64,000 bases of DNA, taken from contig JAVJTC010000023.1 in assembly GCA_040219085.1 (NCBI GenBank), positions 1-64,000 of the forward strand. Direction: 5' to 3'. The position numbers were made by a program, and so were the translations under genes. The notes under the pieces were generated by a model. The model was given only the letters and a program-made list of their open reading frames with translations, was not told the DNA's origin and did not search any database. Below, piece after piece: positions 26,112 through 34,269 of this stretch (the first letter of the stretch is position 1; each line of letters starts with the position of its first letter). Origin of the DNA: Acidimicrobiales bacterium (GTDB lineage: Bacteria; Actinomycetota; Acidimicrobiia; Acidimicrobiales; JAVJTC01).

Positions 26112-27716
26112 GTGACAGACACCCCGCTGACACCACCGATGTCGGACCTCGCCGGCACTGCGATCGGCGGCAGGTACCGGCTAACGCGACCGCTGGCGAG
26201 CGGTGGGATGGCCCGCGTCTGGGAAGCCCGCGACGAGGTCCTCGACCGGCTCGTCGCGGTCAAGATGCTGTTCCCCCACCTGGCCGCGGATCCGACGTTC
26301 CGCTCCAGATTCCATGCCGAGGCGATCGCCGCGGCCCGCCTGTCGCACCCGTCCATCGTGTCGATCTTCGACACCGTCTCCAACGACGACGTCGAAGCCA
26401 TCGTGATGGAGCTGATCCGGGGGATAACACTGCGCCAGTTCCTCGACGAGTACGCCCCTCTGTCGGTACGTGACGCCGTCGACGTGGCGATCCCCGTCGC
26501 CGACGCTCTGGCCGCGGCCCACGAGGCGGGCATCGTCCATCGCGATGTCAAACCGGGAAACATCATGCTGTGCGAGGACCGGCGCGTGAAGGTGACCGAC
26601 TTCGGCATAGCCAAGGCCACCGGCGGAGGCGACATCACCAACACCGGCACGCTCATCGGCACGGCGAAGTACCTCTCCCCCGAGCAGGTCGAGGGGGTTC
26701 CCGTCGACGGTCGCAGCGACGTCTACGCGTTGTCGGTCGTGCTGTACGAGTGCCTCGCCGGCGCGACACCGTTCACCGGGGAGAACGACACGGCCGTAGC
26801 GCTGGCCCGGCTACGGACCGATCCCCCACCGCTGGGGCGTGCCGTCCCGGGGCTGGATCCGGCGGTCGAGCACGTGGTCATGCGCGGGTTGACCCGCGAC
26901 CGTGAACTGCGGCACCGGTCCGCTGAGGACTTCGCAGCCGCACTGCGCACGCTCGTCGACGCGGCGGACCATCTCGACGGCTACGGCCCGGACCCGTCGC
27001 GGGAACCGACCATCGTGGTCGCCCGCCCGACGACCCATGACCCGACCGCCACGGCGCCCGCCGCTCGCCGCACGGCGGTCCCCACCCCCACCGGTGCTCC
27101 CCGACCGGCTGCTCCCCGGATCCGCCCGCCCCGCCGCCGCGGCCGTGTCCTGTCGGTGGTGGCCGCGGCGCTCGCCGCGCTCGCCGTAGCCGGCATCCTG
27201 TTCGCCCAGACCGACCTCGGAGGCGACATCGCCGACGACATCGCCTCTGCTCTCGGCCTGAGCGACGGCGGATCCTCCGAGCAGGTACTCGCCGTTGAAG
27301 GCGTCCGGTCGTTCGATCCCCCGCCGGGCTCCGGCGTCGAGCACGACGACATCGTCGACCTGCTCATCGACGGCGACCCGGCGACCGTCTGGGACACGGA
27401 GACCTACCGCTCCCCCGTCGCCGACCTCAAGCCGGGCGTCGGCGTCGTCCTCGACCTCTCGGTCAGCGGTCCCGCCGACGTCGTGGTCGTCGAGTCGCCC
27501 GACACCGGCTGGACGGCACAGGTCTACATCGGCGACGGATCCGAGACGGTTCTCGCGGACTGGGGCGAACCCGTGGACACGGTGACGGCGACCTCGGCCA
27601 CCACGCCCTTCGATCTCGACGGCCGCGAGGGCCGATCAGTCCTGATCTGGCTCACCGACCTGGGCGAGGGACCCCCCTATCAGGTCGCGATCGGCGAGAT
27701 CCGCGTCCTCACGTGA
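26112..27716 (+). CDS. transmembrane Ser/Thr protein kinase with discoidin-like C-terminal domain
   Basis: A 534-residue membrane kinase. All catalytic elements are intact: glycine loop LASGGMARVWEA, K51 in VAVKML, helix-C E70, HRDVKPGNIML (143-153), DFGIAK (163-168), and LSPEQ. A proline-rich linker leads to a TM helix (about 344-366) and an extracellular beta domain (about 395-534, with LIDGDPATVWDTETY) of the discoidin-like type. From memory the same domain ends the MurJ-pseudokinase fusion MviN of mycobacteria. GTG 26112 is preferred (GAGG five bases upstream); GTG 26067 or ATG 26139 are alternatives. Overlaps the sigma gene by GTGA. Confidence 0.9.
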   Translation: MTDTPLTPPMSDLAGTAIGGRYRLTRPLASGGMARVWEARDEVLDRLVAVKMLFPHLAADPTFRSRFHAEAIAAARLSHPSIVSIFDTVSNDDVEAIVMELIRGITLRQFLDEYAPLSVRDAVDVAIPVADALAAAHEAGIVHRDVKPGNIMLCEDRRVKVTDFGIAKATGGGDITNTGTLIGTAKYLSPEQVEGVPVDGRSDVYALSVVLYECLAGATPFTGENDTAVALARLRTDPPPLGRAVPGLDPAVEHVVMRGLTRDRELRHRSAEDFAAALRTLVDAADHLDGYGPDPSREPTIVVARPTTHDPTATAPAARRTAVPTPTGAPRPAAPRIRPPRRRGRVLSVVAAALAALAVAGILFAQTDLGGDIADDIASALGLSDGGSSEQVLAVEGVRSFDPPPGSGVEHDDIVDLLIDGDPATVWDTETYRSPVADLKPGVGVVLDLSVSGPADVVVVESPDTGWTAQVYIGDGSETVLADWGEPVDTVTATSATTPFDLDGREGRSVLIWLTDLGEGPPYQVAIGEIRVLT

Positions 27717-28321
27717 ACCCGCCGCGACTCACCACCTCCGACGACGCGGCCCTCGTCGCCTCGGCGCGCTCGGGAGACCGCGCTGCGCTCGAGGAGCTGC
27801 TACGGCGACATCACGACCGCATCTGGGCGATCTGTCGACGCCTCGCCGGTAACGATGCCGACGCCGCCGATGCGACCCAGGAGGCCCTGATGGCGATCGT
27901 GCGTGGGCTCGACCGCTTCGACGGTCGGGCCAGGTTCACAACGTGGTCCTATCGCGTGGCGACGAACGCCTGCCTCGACGAGATGCGCCGGCGGGGCCGG
28001 CGACCCCGCCCCGGGCTCATCGACGACGACCCCGGATCCGGGTCCGTGACGCCGGACGAGAACGTCGACGTCGGCCGCACGGTAAGTGCGAGCGTGGACG
28101 TCGACGCAGCGCTGCGCGAACTCCCCGAGGACTTCAGGGTGGCGGTGGTGCTGCGCGACCTCTGCGAACTCGACTACGCCGAGATCGCGGACGTGCTCGA
28201 GATCGCACCCGGCACCGTACGCTCCCGCATCGCACGCGGCCGCGCCCGCCTCGCGGAGATTCTCGGCGATGACGGGAACCAGGACACCCCTGTGCGTCGT
28301 CCCAGTGGAGAACCCTCATGA
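27713..28321 (+). CDS. ECF sigma factor, SigM-like
   Basis: A 202-residue sigma-70 family ECF factor: region 2 about residues 20-90 (RRHHDRIWAICRRLAGNDADAADATQEAL, then FTTWSYRVATNACLDEMRR) and region 4 about 125-185 (DVDAALRELPEDFRVAVVLRDLCELDYAEIADVLEIAPGTV-type, ending SRIARGRARL). It is coupled to the kinase before it and the anti-sigma factor after it, and followed by trxB-trxA as in the mycobacterial sigM locus, which supports the SigM assignment. Confidence 0.9.
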   Translation: MNPPRLTTSDDAALVASARSGDRAALEELLRRHHDRIWAICRRLAGNDADAADATQEALMAIVRGLDRFDGRARFTTWSYRVATNACLDEMRRRGRRPRPGLIDDDPGSGSVTPDENVDVGRTVSASVDVDAALRELPEDFRVAVVLRDLCELDYAEIADVLEIAPGTVRSRIARGRARLAEILGDDGNQDTPVRRPSGEPS

Positions 28322-29214
28322 ACGACGACACCCGCCTCGACGAGATCGCCTCCGCCGTCCTCGACGGCGAGGCCTCAGAGGCCGAGCGCGCCCTCGCGGA
28401 CAGCGACCCACGGGTCGCCGCCCGCGTCGAGACCCTCCGCCGGGTACGGGCCGTCATCGCCGACGTGGCCCCCCCGGACCCCGACCAGCGCGAACAGGCG
28501 GTCGCCGCCGCTCTCGCTGTCGCTGGGGACACCGGCGAGAACACCACGGTGACCTCTCTCGACGATCAACGGCGCCGCCGGCACATGTCCACCCGGACGC
28601 TTCGGATCGCAGGCATCGCCGCGGCGCTCGCCGCGGGTTTCCTCGTCGTCTCGCTCATCGCCGTGCTGGCGAGCTCCGGCGACGGCGATGAGGGCGACGG
28701 CGACTTCGCCACCGGAGAACCGGCCGGCTCGGCGGCCGCGGATGCGGCGCTCGAGGAGGCGGAGATCTCCGGTCTGGCCGGGTCCGACACGACCGCGGAC
28801 GCGCCGGGTCGCACCGAACCCGACGAGGCGATGGCGGCTCCCGAGGCCGTTGCCGGTGACGATGCCGCCACCGGGGACGGCGGTGCGGGTGAGGGCAGCG
28901 GCGACGACCCCCAGTCCGATGCGACGGAATCGGCTGCGGTGGGCCCGATGCTGGCGGTGTTGCCCGATCTCGGGGAGGTCGCCGCGACCGACCTCGTCGA
29001 CCTGGCGGCACCCGGCGGATTCGATCCCGACGGAGCCGTGGGCGTGACCGACGAGGCCCTCGCGTGTGCGGAGGTGCTCACCTCTCTCGAGGGCGCGGAC
29101 GGTGCGCGCAGCTTCGTCGCCACGGTCGATGACCGCCGTGTGGCCGTGACCCCCACACCCGACGGGGTCCTCGTCATCGACCTCGCCGACTGCTCGGTGA
29201 CCCCCGCGCGCTGA
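28318..29214 (+). CDS. membrane anti-sigma factor
   Basis: A 298-residue protein overlapping the sigma gene by ATGA. Residues 1-80 are a short acidic helical anti-sigma-like domain (LDEIASAVLDGEASEAERAL), a TM helix follows at about 98-120 (IAGIAAALAAGFLVVSLIAVLA), then a long Ala/Gly/Asp/Glu-rich extracytoplasmic linker and a small folded C-terminal domain with two cysteines (ACAEVLTSL and DLADCSV) that may form a disulfide. No HXXXCXXC zinc motif is seen, so it is not a ZAS redox anti-sigma. It presumably holds the ECF factor at the membrane until proteolysis or unfolding. Confidence 0.8.
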   Translation: MNDDTRLDEIASAVLDGEASEAERALADSDPRVAARVETLRRVRAVIADVAPPDPDQREQAVAAALAVAGDTGENTTVTSLDDQRRRRHMSTRTLRIAGIAAALAAGFLVVSLIAVLASSGDGDEGDGDFATGEPAGSAAADAALEEAEISGLAGSDTTADAPGRTEPDEAMAAPEAVAGDDAATGDGGAGEGSGDDPQSDATESAAVGPMLAVLPDLGEVAATDLVDLAAPGGFDPDGAVGVTDEALACAEVLTSLEGADGARSFVATVDDRRVAVTPTPDGVLVIDLADCSVTPAR

Positions 29215-29268
29215 TTCCACCGACCGCGCCCGTGGGGCGACGCACCCGGGTCGGCTAGCCTGCGGCCC

Positions 29269-29616
29269 ATGACGAGCAGCGACGAGGCGGTCACCGGGGC
29301 CGACGTCACGGAGCGGACGCGCACCCTTCCCGAGGACTGGCCGCGCACGGCCACCACGACGATCGTGGACACGATCTCCAAGGTGCGGTCCAAGGCACTC
29401 GGCCCTGCCATCTCGATCGCACGTGTCGTCGTCTACGGGATCGTCGTCGCCCTCCTCGGACTCGTCGTAGCGGTGGTCTTCACCGTCGGACTCGCCCGAC
29501 TCATCGACAACTACCTGCCGGCGGACATGTGGGCGACGCATCTCATCCTCGGCGGCGCCTTCACGCTCGGGGGCCTCGCCCTCTGGAGTCGGCGCCCCCG
29601 AGGCGCAGCCTCCTGA
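29269..29616 (+). CDS. small membrane protein, two helices
   Basis: A 115-residue protein with TM helices about 51-77 (ARVVVYGIVVALLGLVVAVVFTVGLARL) and 86-105 (ATHLILGGAFTLGGLALW), a hydrophilic N-terminus and a basic end. The shape resembles the phage-holin/Actinobacteria membrane-protein group often seen near trxB, but no family can be named with certainty. It lies 54 bases after the anti-sigma gene. Confidence 0.75.
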   Translation: MTSSDEAVTGADVTERTRTLPEDWPRTATTTIVDTISKVRSKALGPAISIARVVVYGIVVALLGLVVAVVFTVGLARLIDNYLPADMWATHLILGGAFTLGGLALWSRRPRGAAS

Positions 29617-29694
29617 CAGCGCGGAATCTCCGGCCGCTGGCGGTGGTTGCCTCCACTGCAGACAGATCGTCGTGAAACCACGAATGAGGACACC

Positions 29695-30663
29695 ATGACC
29701 AGCGAGGCCGACCGCGAGGTCGTCATCATCGGATCCGGGCCGGCGGGTCTCACCGCCGCCGTCTACGCGGCACGCGCCAACCTCTCCCCTCTCGTCATCG
29801 AGGGGCAGCCTTCGTCGACGAGCGACCAGCCCGGTGGGCAGTTGATGCTCACCACCGACGTCGAGAACTTCCCCGGCTTTCCCGAGGGCATCATGGGTCC
29901 CGAGCTCATGATGCGCTTCCGTGAGCAGGCGGTCCGTTTCGGCGCGGAGATGGTCACCGACAAGGTCACCCGGGTGGACTTCTCTCAACGGCCCTTCCGG
30001 ATATGGGTCGGCGACCCGGATGCGGCGGACCCCAGCTACACGGCCCAGGCCGTCATCGTCTCGACCGGTGCCAAGTCACTGATGCTGGGTCTCCCGAACG
30101 AGGAACGCCTGATCGGACACGGGCTGTCCACCTGCGCCACCTGCGACGGCTTCTTCTTCAGGGACCAGGAGATCGCCGTCGTCGGCGGCGGTGACTCCGC
30201 GGTCGAGGAGGCGCTCTTCCTCACGAAGTTCGCGTCGAAGGTCACGATCATCCACCGCCGTGACGAGCTGCGCGCCTCGAAGATCATGCAGGACCGGGCC
30301 TTCCGCAACGACAAGATCGAGTTCCTGTGGAATCACACGGTCGTCGAGATTCTCGGCGACACGAAGGTCGAAGGCGTGAAACTGGCGAGCACGGTGGACG
30401 GCACCGAGACCGAACTCGCCGTGACCGGCCTGTTCGTCGCGATCGGACACAAGCCCAACACGGACATCTTCGCCGGCCAACTGAAGTTGAAGGACAACGG
30501 CTATCTCGTGACCGAGCCGGACTCGTCCCGTACGGGAGTCGAAGGCGTCTTCGCATGCGGTGACGTCCAGGACGACGTCTACCGTCAGGCCGTCACGGCC
30601 GCTGGATCCGGCTGCATGGCCGCCATCGACGCGGAACGATGGCTCGAGACACTCCACGACTGA
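29695..30663 (+). CDS. trxB: thioredoxin reductase
   Basis: A 322-residue FAD/NADPH enzyme. Seen: FAD motif VVIIGSGPAGLTAAVYAARANL, redox centre CATCDG with Cys147 and Cys150, NADPH motif VVGGGDSAVEEALFL and FAD-binding GVFACGDVQDDVYRQAVTAAGSGCMAA. It reduces the thioredoxin encoded next door. ATG at 29695 follows GAGGA by four bases; the upstream in-frame residues are not protein-like. Confidence 0.97.
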   Translation: MTSEADREVVIIGSGPAGLTAAVYAARANLSPLVIEGQPSSTSDQPGGQLMLTTDVENFPGFPEGIMGPELMMRFREQAVRFGAEMVTDKVTRVDFSQRPFRIWVGDPDAADPSYTAQAVIVSTGAKSLMLGLPNEERLIGHGLSTCATCDGFFFRDQEIAVVGGGDSAVEEALFLTKFASKVTIIHRRDELRASKIMQDRAFRNDKIEFLWNHTVVEILGDTKVEGVKLASTVDGTETELAVTGLFVAIGHKPNTDIFAGQLKLKDNGYLVTEPDSSRTGVEGVFACGDVQDDVYRQAVTAAGSGCMAAIDAERWLETLHD

Positions 30664-30673
30664 GCACGTCACG

Positions 30674-30710
30674 GGTCATTCATGACCAGTTCGGTCGGGA
30701 ATGACCGACC
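30674..30710. promoter_or_regulatory. palindrome and hairpin in the trxB-trxA gap
   Basis: GGTCATTCATGACC (30674-30687) is a near-perfect palindrome, and GGTCGG-GAATGA-CCGACC (30693-30710) a 6-bp stem with a 6-base loop. They lie 10-47 bases after trxB and could be a terminator, an operator for trxA, or both. Confidence 0.4.
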
Positions 30711-30813
30711 GGGCTGGCGGGTTACACACTCACGACAGCGAGACCGCTAGCGTCTCCGGGTGGCCGACCATCATCGTCGACACTCCGACCACGCAGGAAG
30801 AAGGCGACCAGCC

Positions 30814-31143
30814 ATGGCCGAAGGAATCACGACACTCTCCTCCCAGACGTTCGACGAGACAGTCGGTGCGTCGGAACTCCCCGTCCTCGTCGACTTCTGG
30901 GCCGAGTGGTGTGGCCCCTGCAAGATGATCCACCCGATCCTCGAGGAACTGGCCGCCGAGAACGGCGACAAGATCCAGATCGCGAAGATCAACGTCGACG
31001 AGGCACCCGACGTCGCCCGCCGCTTCGAGGTCATGAGCATCCCGACCCTGATCGTCTTCTCCGACGGACAACCCGCCAAGCGCATCGTCGGAGCCAAGCC
31101 GAAGGGCGCACTCCTCGACGAACTGGGTGACTTCCTCAGCTGA
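30814..31143 (+). CDS. trxA: thioredoxin
   Basis: A 109-residue thioredoxin with the classical active site FWAEWCGPCKM (Cys33, Cys36) and the cis-proline segment SIPTLIVF. It accepts electrons from the adjacent thioredoxin reductase and reduces protein disulfides, ribonucleotide reductase and others. It has its own 150-bp upstream region with palindromes, so it may also be transcribed separately. Confidence 0.97.
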   Translation: MAEGITTLSSQTFDETVGASELPVLVDFWAEWCGPCKMIHPILEELAAENGDKIQIAKINVDEAPDVARRFEVMSIPTLIVFSDGQPAKRIVGAKPKGALLDELGDFLS

Positions 31144-31253
31144 CCCGGTCCCGGCGCCGCAACGCCACCCATTCCCGCAGCGATCCCCGGTTCGGCGCCG
31201 GGGATCGTTCGCGTCGACGCCCGCGCACGCCTGATAGCGTTCGCTGCGAGCCG

Positions 31254-32249
31254 ATGAGCAACGACATCCTCCCGCTCGGGCCCGGCGACTCCGGTGACGC
31301 AGTCCGAGATCTCCAGCGGCGGCTGGGTGACGCCGGCTTCCCGGTCAACGACCGCCCCGGGGAATTCGGCGGCGCCACCAGCGAAGCCGTGCGGCGCTTC
31401 CAGGTCAGCCGGGGGCTCGAGCCCGACGGCGACGTCGGCCACCAGACGTGGAATGCCCTGATCGAAGCGGCCTTCCGGCTGGGAGATCGGCTCCTCTATC
31501 TGAGGTCACCCATGTACCGCGGCGACGACGTCGCCTCTCTCCAGAGCCGCCTCGGTTCCCTCGGGTTCAACGCCGGACGTGTCGACGGCGTGTTCGGGCC
31601 CGACACCGCCGGAGCAGTCGAGGAGTTCCAACGCAACATCGCCGTGACCGCCGATGCCGTCGTCGGCCCCGAGACGCTGGCAGCTCTGTCCCGCGTCAGT
31701 GGCCATTCCTCGGGTCAGTCGGTTGCGGCGGTCCTCGAGGCCGAGTCGCTGCGCTTCGATCCCCCCGAGCTCGCCGGCGCCCGCATCGTGATCGGCGACT
31801 TCGGCGGCGCCGCGGCGCTCGTCGGCGCGTGCGCACGCCTTCTCAGCCGACATGGCGCCGTCGTCACCACTGTGAGTGGCGATGACGCCACCGAACACGC
31901 CGAAGTCGCCAACGAGTTCCGGGCGATCGCCTATCTGGGCATCAGCATTCACGAGACTCCGGCCTGTCGGGCGCTGTACTTCTCGACCGAAGGGTACGAA
32001 TCGATCGGCGGGCGACAGCTGGCTCGACGCCTCGCACGGGAGTGCGGTGTGGTGCTCGACACCTCCCACACCTGCGAGGGCATGCGTCTTCCCGTGCTCC
32101 GGGCGACGAGGATGCCCGCCGTGGTGTGTCGTGTCGGACCGCCTGAAGCCGTGGTCCGGTCCCTCGGAGATCTGGCTGACTCCGTGGCGCGCTCGGTCGA
32201 GGAATGGGTTGTGGCCCCACTCGAGGGTCAAGGTCCGCACGAGCCCTGA
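31254..32249 (+). CDS. CwlM-like protein: two peptidoglycan-binding domains and a degenerate amidase domain
   Basis: A 331-residue protein with no signal peptide. PG_binding_1 domains occupy about 10-72 (GDSGDAVRDLQRRLGDAGF, SEAVRRFQVSRGL) and 88-148 (GDDVASLQSRLGSLGF, AVEEFQRNI). Residues 175-320 have the amidase_3 fold pattern, but the first zinc histidine is lost (VIGDFGG instead of DPGHGG) and the catalytic glutamate near the end is replaced (VVCRVGPP, R293, instead of VEVGF); only H233 in SIHETPA remains obvious. Location after trxA matches CwlM, the cytoplasmic MurA activator controlled by Ser/Thr kinase in mycobacteria. A regulatory role is inferred. Confidence 0.85.
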   Translation: MSNDILPLGPGDSGDAVRDLQRRLGDAGFPVNDRPGEFGGATSEAVRRFQVSRGLEPDGDVGHQTWNALIEAAFRLGDRLLYLRSPMYRGDDVASLQSRLGSLGFNAGRVDGVFGPDTAGAVEEFQRNIAVTADAVVGPETLAALSRVSGHSSGQSVAAVLEAESLRFDPPELAGARIVIGDFGGAAALVGACARLLSRHGAVVTTVSGDDATEHAEVANEFRAIAYLGISIHETPACRALYFSTEGYESIGGRQLARRLARECGVVLDTSHTCEGMRLPVLRATRMPAVVCRVGPPEAVVRSLGDLADSVARSVEEWVVAPLEGQGPHEP

Positions 32250-32363
32250 AGAACCGCTTCCCACAGTGTTGTTCACAGACTGTGGATAAACCTGTGAGGT
32301 AGTCAACTAAATCTCTAGTTGAGCTTTAGGTTTGTCAGAATGCCAGTGGCGGGCGTCTCCTCA
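32250..32363. other. AT-rich convergent intergenic region with DnaA box and hairpin
   Basis: This 114-bp gap between two converging genes is strikingly AT-rich for the window. It holds a perfect DnaA box TGTGGATAA (32281-32289), further TCCCACAG/TTCACAG-like half-sites just before it, and an AT-rich hairpin TCAACTA-AATCTC-TAGTTGA (32303-32322). Confidence 0.55.
32281..32289 (-). promoter_or_regulatory. perfect DnaA box
   Basis: TGTGGATAA is the exact reverse complement of the TTATCCACA consensus, the only perfect match noticed in the window. It is about 6 kb from dnaA. Confidence 0.5.
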
Positions 32364-33284
32364 CTAGAGCATGAGGCGGGAAATCCGCTCGAGATCAGCG
32401 AGATCGGCGAACTCGATGACCACTTTCCCCTTCTGTGCGCCGAGGTCGACGCGAACCCGGGTGGCAAGGTGGTCGCCGAGGAGGCTCTCCAATTCCAGAA
32501 CAGCAGCGGGACGGTCGCCCGGTGAGGGCCGGGGGCCATCGGCGCCGGCTCCCCCACCGGCACGACCACCCTTCTCCCCTACCGGCGCAGTGTCAGGCTG
32601 GTCCCCCACCGGCGGGTCGGCATCACGCTTGAGATGACTCTCGAGCCCACGCACCGTCCAGCCCTCATCCGCGGCACGACGCGCCTCACGCTCCAGTTCC
32701 GAACGGTCCTCGATCGACAGGAGCACCCGCGCATGACCGGCAGAGAGAATCCCGTCATTGACCATTCGTTGGACGGTCGCCGGCAACTGAAGAAGCCGGA
32801 TCGTGTTCGCTACTGCTGAGCGACTGCGTCCGACCCGGTGCGCGACCTGCTCCTGGGTGAACCCGAAGTCCTCCACCAGTTGCTGATACGCGGTCGCCTC
32901 CTCCATCGGGGTCAGTTCCTCACGGACCAGGTTCTCGACCAGCGCCTGCTCCAGGGACGCCTGGTTCTCAACGTCCCGCACGACGGCGGGAATGGTCTCC
33001 AGGCCGAGTCGCTTTGCTGCACGCCACCGCCGCTCCCCCGCTATCAGCTCGTATGTCGCTGAGCCTGTGCGCCGCACGAGAACCGGCTGCAGGACACCCA
33101 GGTCCCGGACGGACTCCACCAGCGCTTCGAGGGCCTCGTCTCCGAAGCGCTCGCGGGGCTGGTACTGGTTGGGCTCGATCGACAGGACCGGGAGCTCCCT
33201 GAACGCGGCCTCCCCATCCCCGTCGCCCGACTCGGGGATCAGTGCTCCGAGCCCCTTCCCCAAACCGCTACGCCGAGTTGCCAT
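32364..33284 (-). CDS. parB: chromosome partitioning protein ParB
   Basis: A 306-residue ParB CTPase-clamp. N-terminus MATRRSGLGKGLGALIP; N-terminal CTP-binding domain with PNQYQPRERF, LQPVLVR, and the GERRWRAAKRLG motif; LVENLVREELTPMEEATAYQQL; HTH for parS recognition (TQEQVAHRVGRSRSAVANTIRLLQLP, about 145-170); C-terminal dimer domain after a Gly/Asp-rich linker. AGGGAGG lies seven bases before the ATG. The parA stop lies 17 bases inside its 5' end. Acts with ParA and the nearby parS-like array. Confidence 0.96.
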   Translation of the reverse strand: MATRRSGLGKGLGALIPESGDGDGEAAFRELPVLSIEPNQYQPRERFGDEALEALVESVRDLGVLQPVLVRRTGSATYELIAGERRWRAAKRLGLETIPAVVRDVENQASLEQALVENLVREELTPMEEATAYQQLVEDFGFTQEQVAHRVGRSRSAVANTIRLLQLPATVQRMVNDGILSAGHARVLLSIEDRSELEREARRAADEGWTVRGLESHLKRDADPPVGDQPDTAPVGEKGGRAGGGAGADGPRPSPGDRPAAVLELESLLGDHLATRVRVDLGAQKGKVVIEFADLADLERISRLML

Positions 33285-34101
33285 GGTGTACCTCCCTTGC
33301 CAGCTCTCGATAGGCGAGGGCACCACGCGATGAGGGATCGAAGGTAGTGATCGGTTGGCCGAACGAGGGCGCCTCCGAGAGGCGCACCGACCGGGGCACG
33401 ATCTGTCGACACACCTTGTCGCCGAAGTGTGCCCGGACCTCGCCCGCAACCTGCGATGCGAGATTCGTGCGGGCGTCGTACATCACGAGGATGATCGTCG
33501 AGACCTCGAGGGAGGCGTTGAGGTTCCGGCTGACGAGCTCGACATTGCCCAGGAGCTGGCCCAGTCCCTCCAGCGCGTAGTACTCGCATTGGATGGGGAC
33601 GAGAACCTCGGTTGCCGCAGTCATCGCATTGACGGTCAGGAGGCCGAGCGAGGGCGGGCAGTCGATGAAGATGTAGTCGTAGCTGTCCTGGACGGGTGCG
33701 AGGGCGTTCTTCAGTCGGCTCTCCCGGCTGAACTTGGAAACCAGTTCCACCTCGGCCCCGGCCAGGTCCAGGCTCGACGGGGCTATGAATAGGTTCCGGA
33801 TGGAGGTCGCCTCGATGCAGTCCTCGATGGGCGATTCGCGCAGAATCACGTCGTAGAGCGACTGCTCGAGCGTTCGCGGGTCTATCCCGAGGCCTGTCGT
33901 TGCATTGGCCTGGGGGTCGAGATCCACCACCAGGCATCTCTGATCGAGTTCCGTCAGAGCCGCGGACAGATTGATCGTGGTGGTGGTCTTTCCTACGCCG
34001 CCCTTCTGATTGGCTACGGCGATGATCCGAGGACTCGGGCGCGGCCGCTTGGCCGCCGGTTCCGGAGCGCCCTCGGGGAGGGAATCGAGGTCGACCTGCA
34101 C
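33268..34101 (-). CDS. parA: chromosome partitioning ATPase ParA
   Basis: A 277-residue ParA/Soj ATPase. Deviant Walker A ANQKGGVGKTTTTINL (about 29-44, with both lysines), Walker A' VVDLDPQANATTGLG, Walker B FIDCPPSLGLLTVNAM. It forms a nucleoid gradient that pulls ParB-parS complexes apart. The GTG at 34101 gives a short proline-rich N-terminus; upstream sequence in the same frame is the translated repeat array, so the start is not further out. It overlaps parB by 17 bases. Confidence 0.95.
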   Translation of the reverse strand: MQVDLDSLPEGAPEPAAKRPRPSPRIIAVANQKGGVGKTTTTINLSAALTELDQRCLVVDLDPQANATTGLGIDPRTLEQSLYDVILRESPIEDCIEATSIRNLFIAPSSLDLAGAEVELVSKFSRESRLKNALAPVQDSYDYIFIDCPPSLGLLTVNAMTAATEVLVPIQCEYYALEGLGQLLGNVELVSRNLNASLEVSTIILVMYDARTNLASQVAGEVRAHFGDKVCRQIVPRSVRLSEAPSFGQPITTFDPSSRGALAYRELAREVHHGNSA

Positions 34102-34153
34102 GCCGTCAGTCTTCTCTGCTACCGATGCCGGGTCAAGGACCCACCGCCCGAGA

Positions 34154-34169
34154 TGTTTCCCGTGAAACA
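34154..34169 (+). promoter_or_regulatory. parS: parS-like site 1
   Basis: TGTTTCCCGTGAAACA differs from the canonical parS TGTTTCACGTGAAACA only at base 7 (A to C), which breaks the palindrome at its centre. ParB binding is expected from sequence and position, next to parA. Confidence 0.8.
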
Positions 34170-34203
34170 CACGCGCCCGGCGACAAGGACCCACCGCCCG
34201 AGA

Positions 34204-34219
34204 TGTTTCCCGTGAAACA
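34204..34219 (+). promoter_or_regulatory. parS: parS-like site 2
   Basis: Identical to site 1, TGTTTCCCGTGAAACA, exactly 50 bp further on and in the same orientation. Confidence 0.8.
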
Positions 34220-34253
34220 CACGCGCCCGGCGACAGGGGAGCGCCGCCCGAGA

Positions 34254-34269
34254 TGTTTCCCGTGAAACA
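34254..34269 (+). promoter_or_regulatory. parS: parS-like site 3
   Basis: Identical to sites 1 and 2, again 50 bp on and in the same orientation. All three carry the same off-consensus base. Confidence 0.8.

Noticed and set aside
29619-29672. Possible ECF sigma (SigM) promoter before trxB
   Set aside because: A GGAAT and a CGTC were seen, but about 45 bases apart; GGTTGCC-N16-CGTC has the right spacing but the wrong -35.
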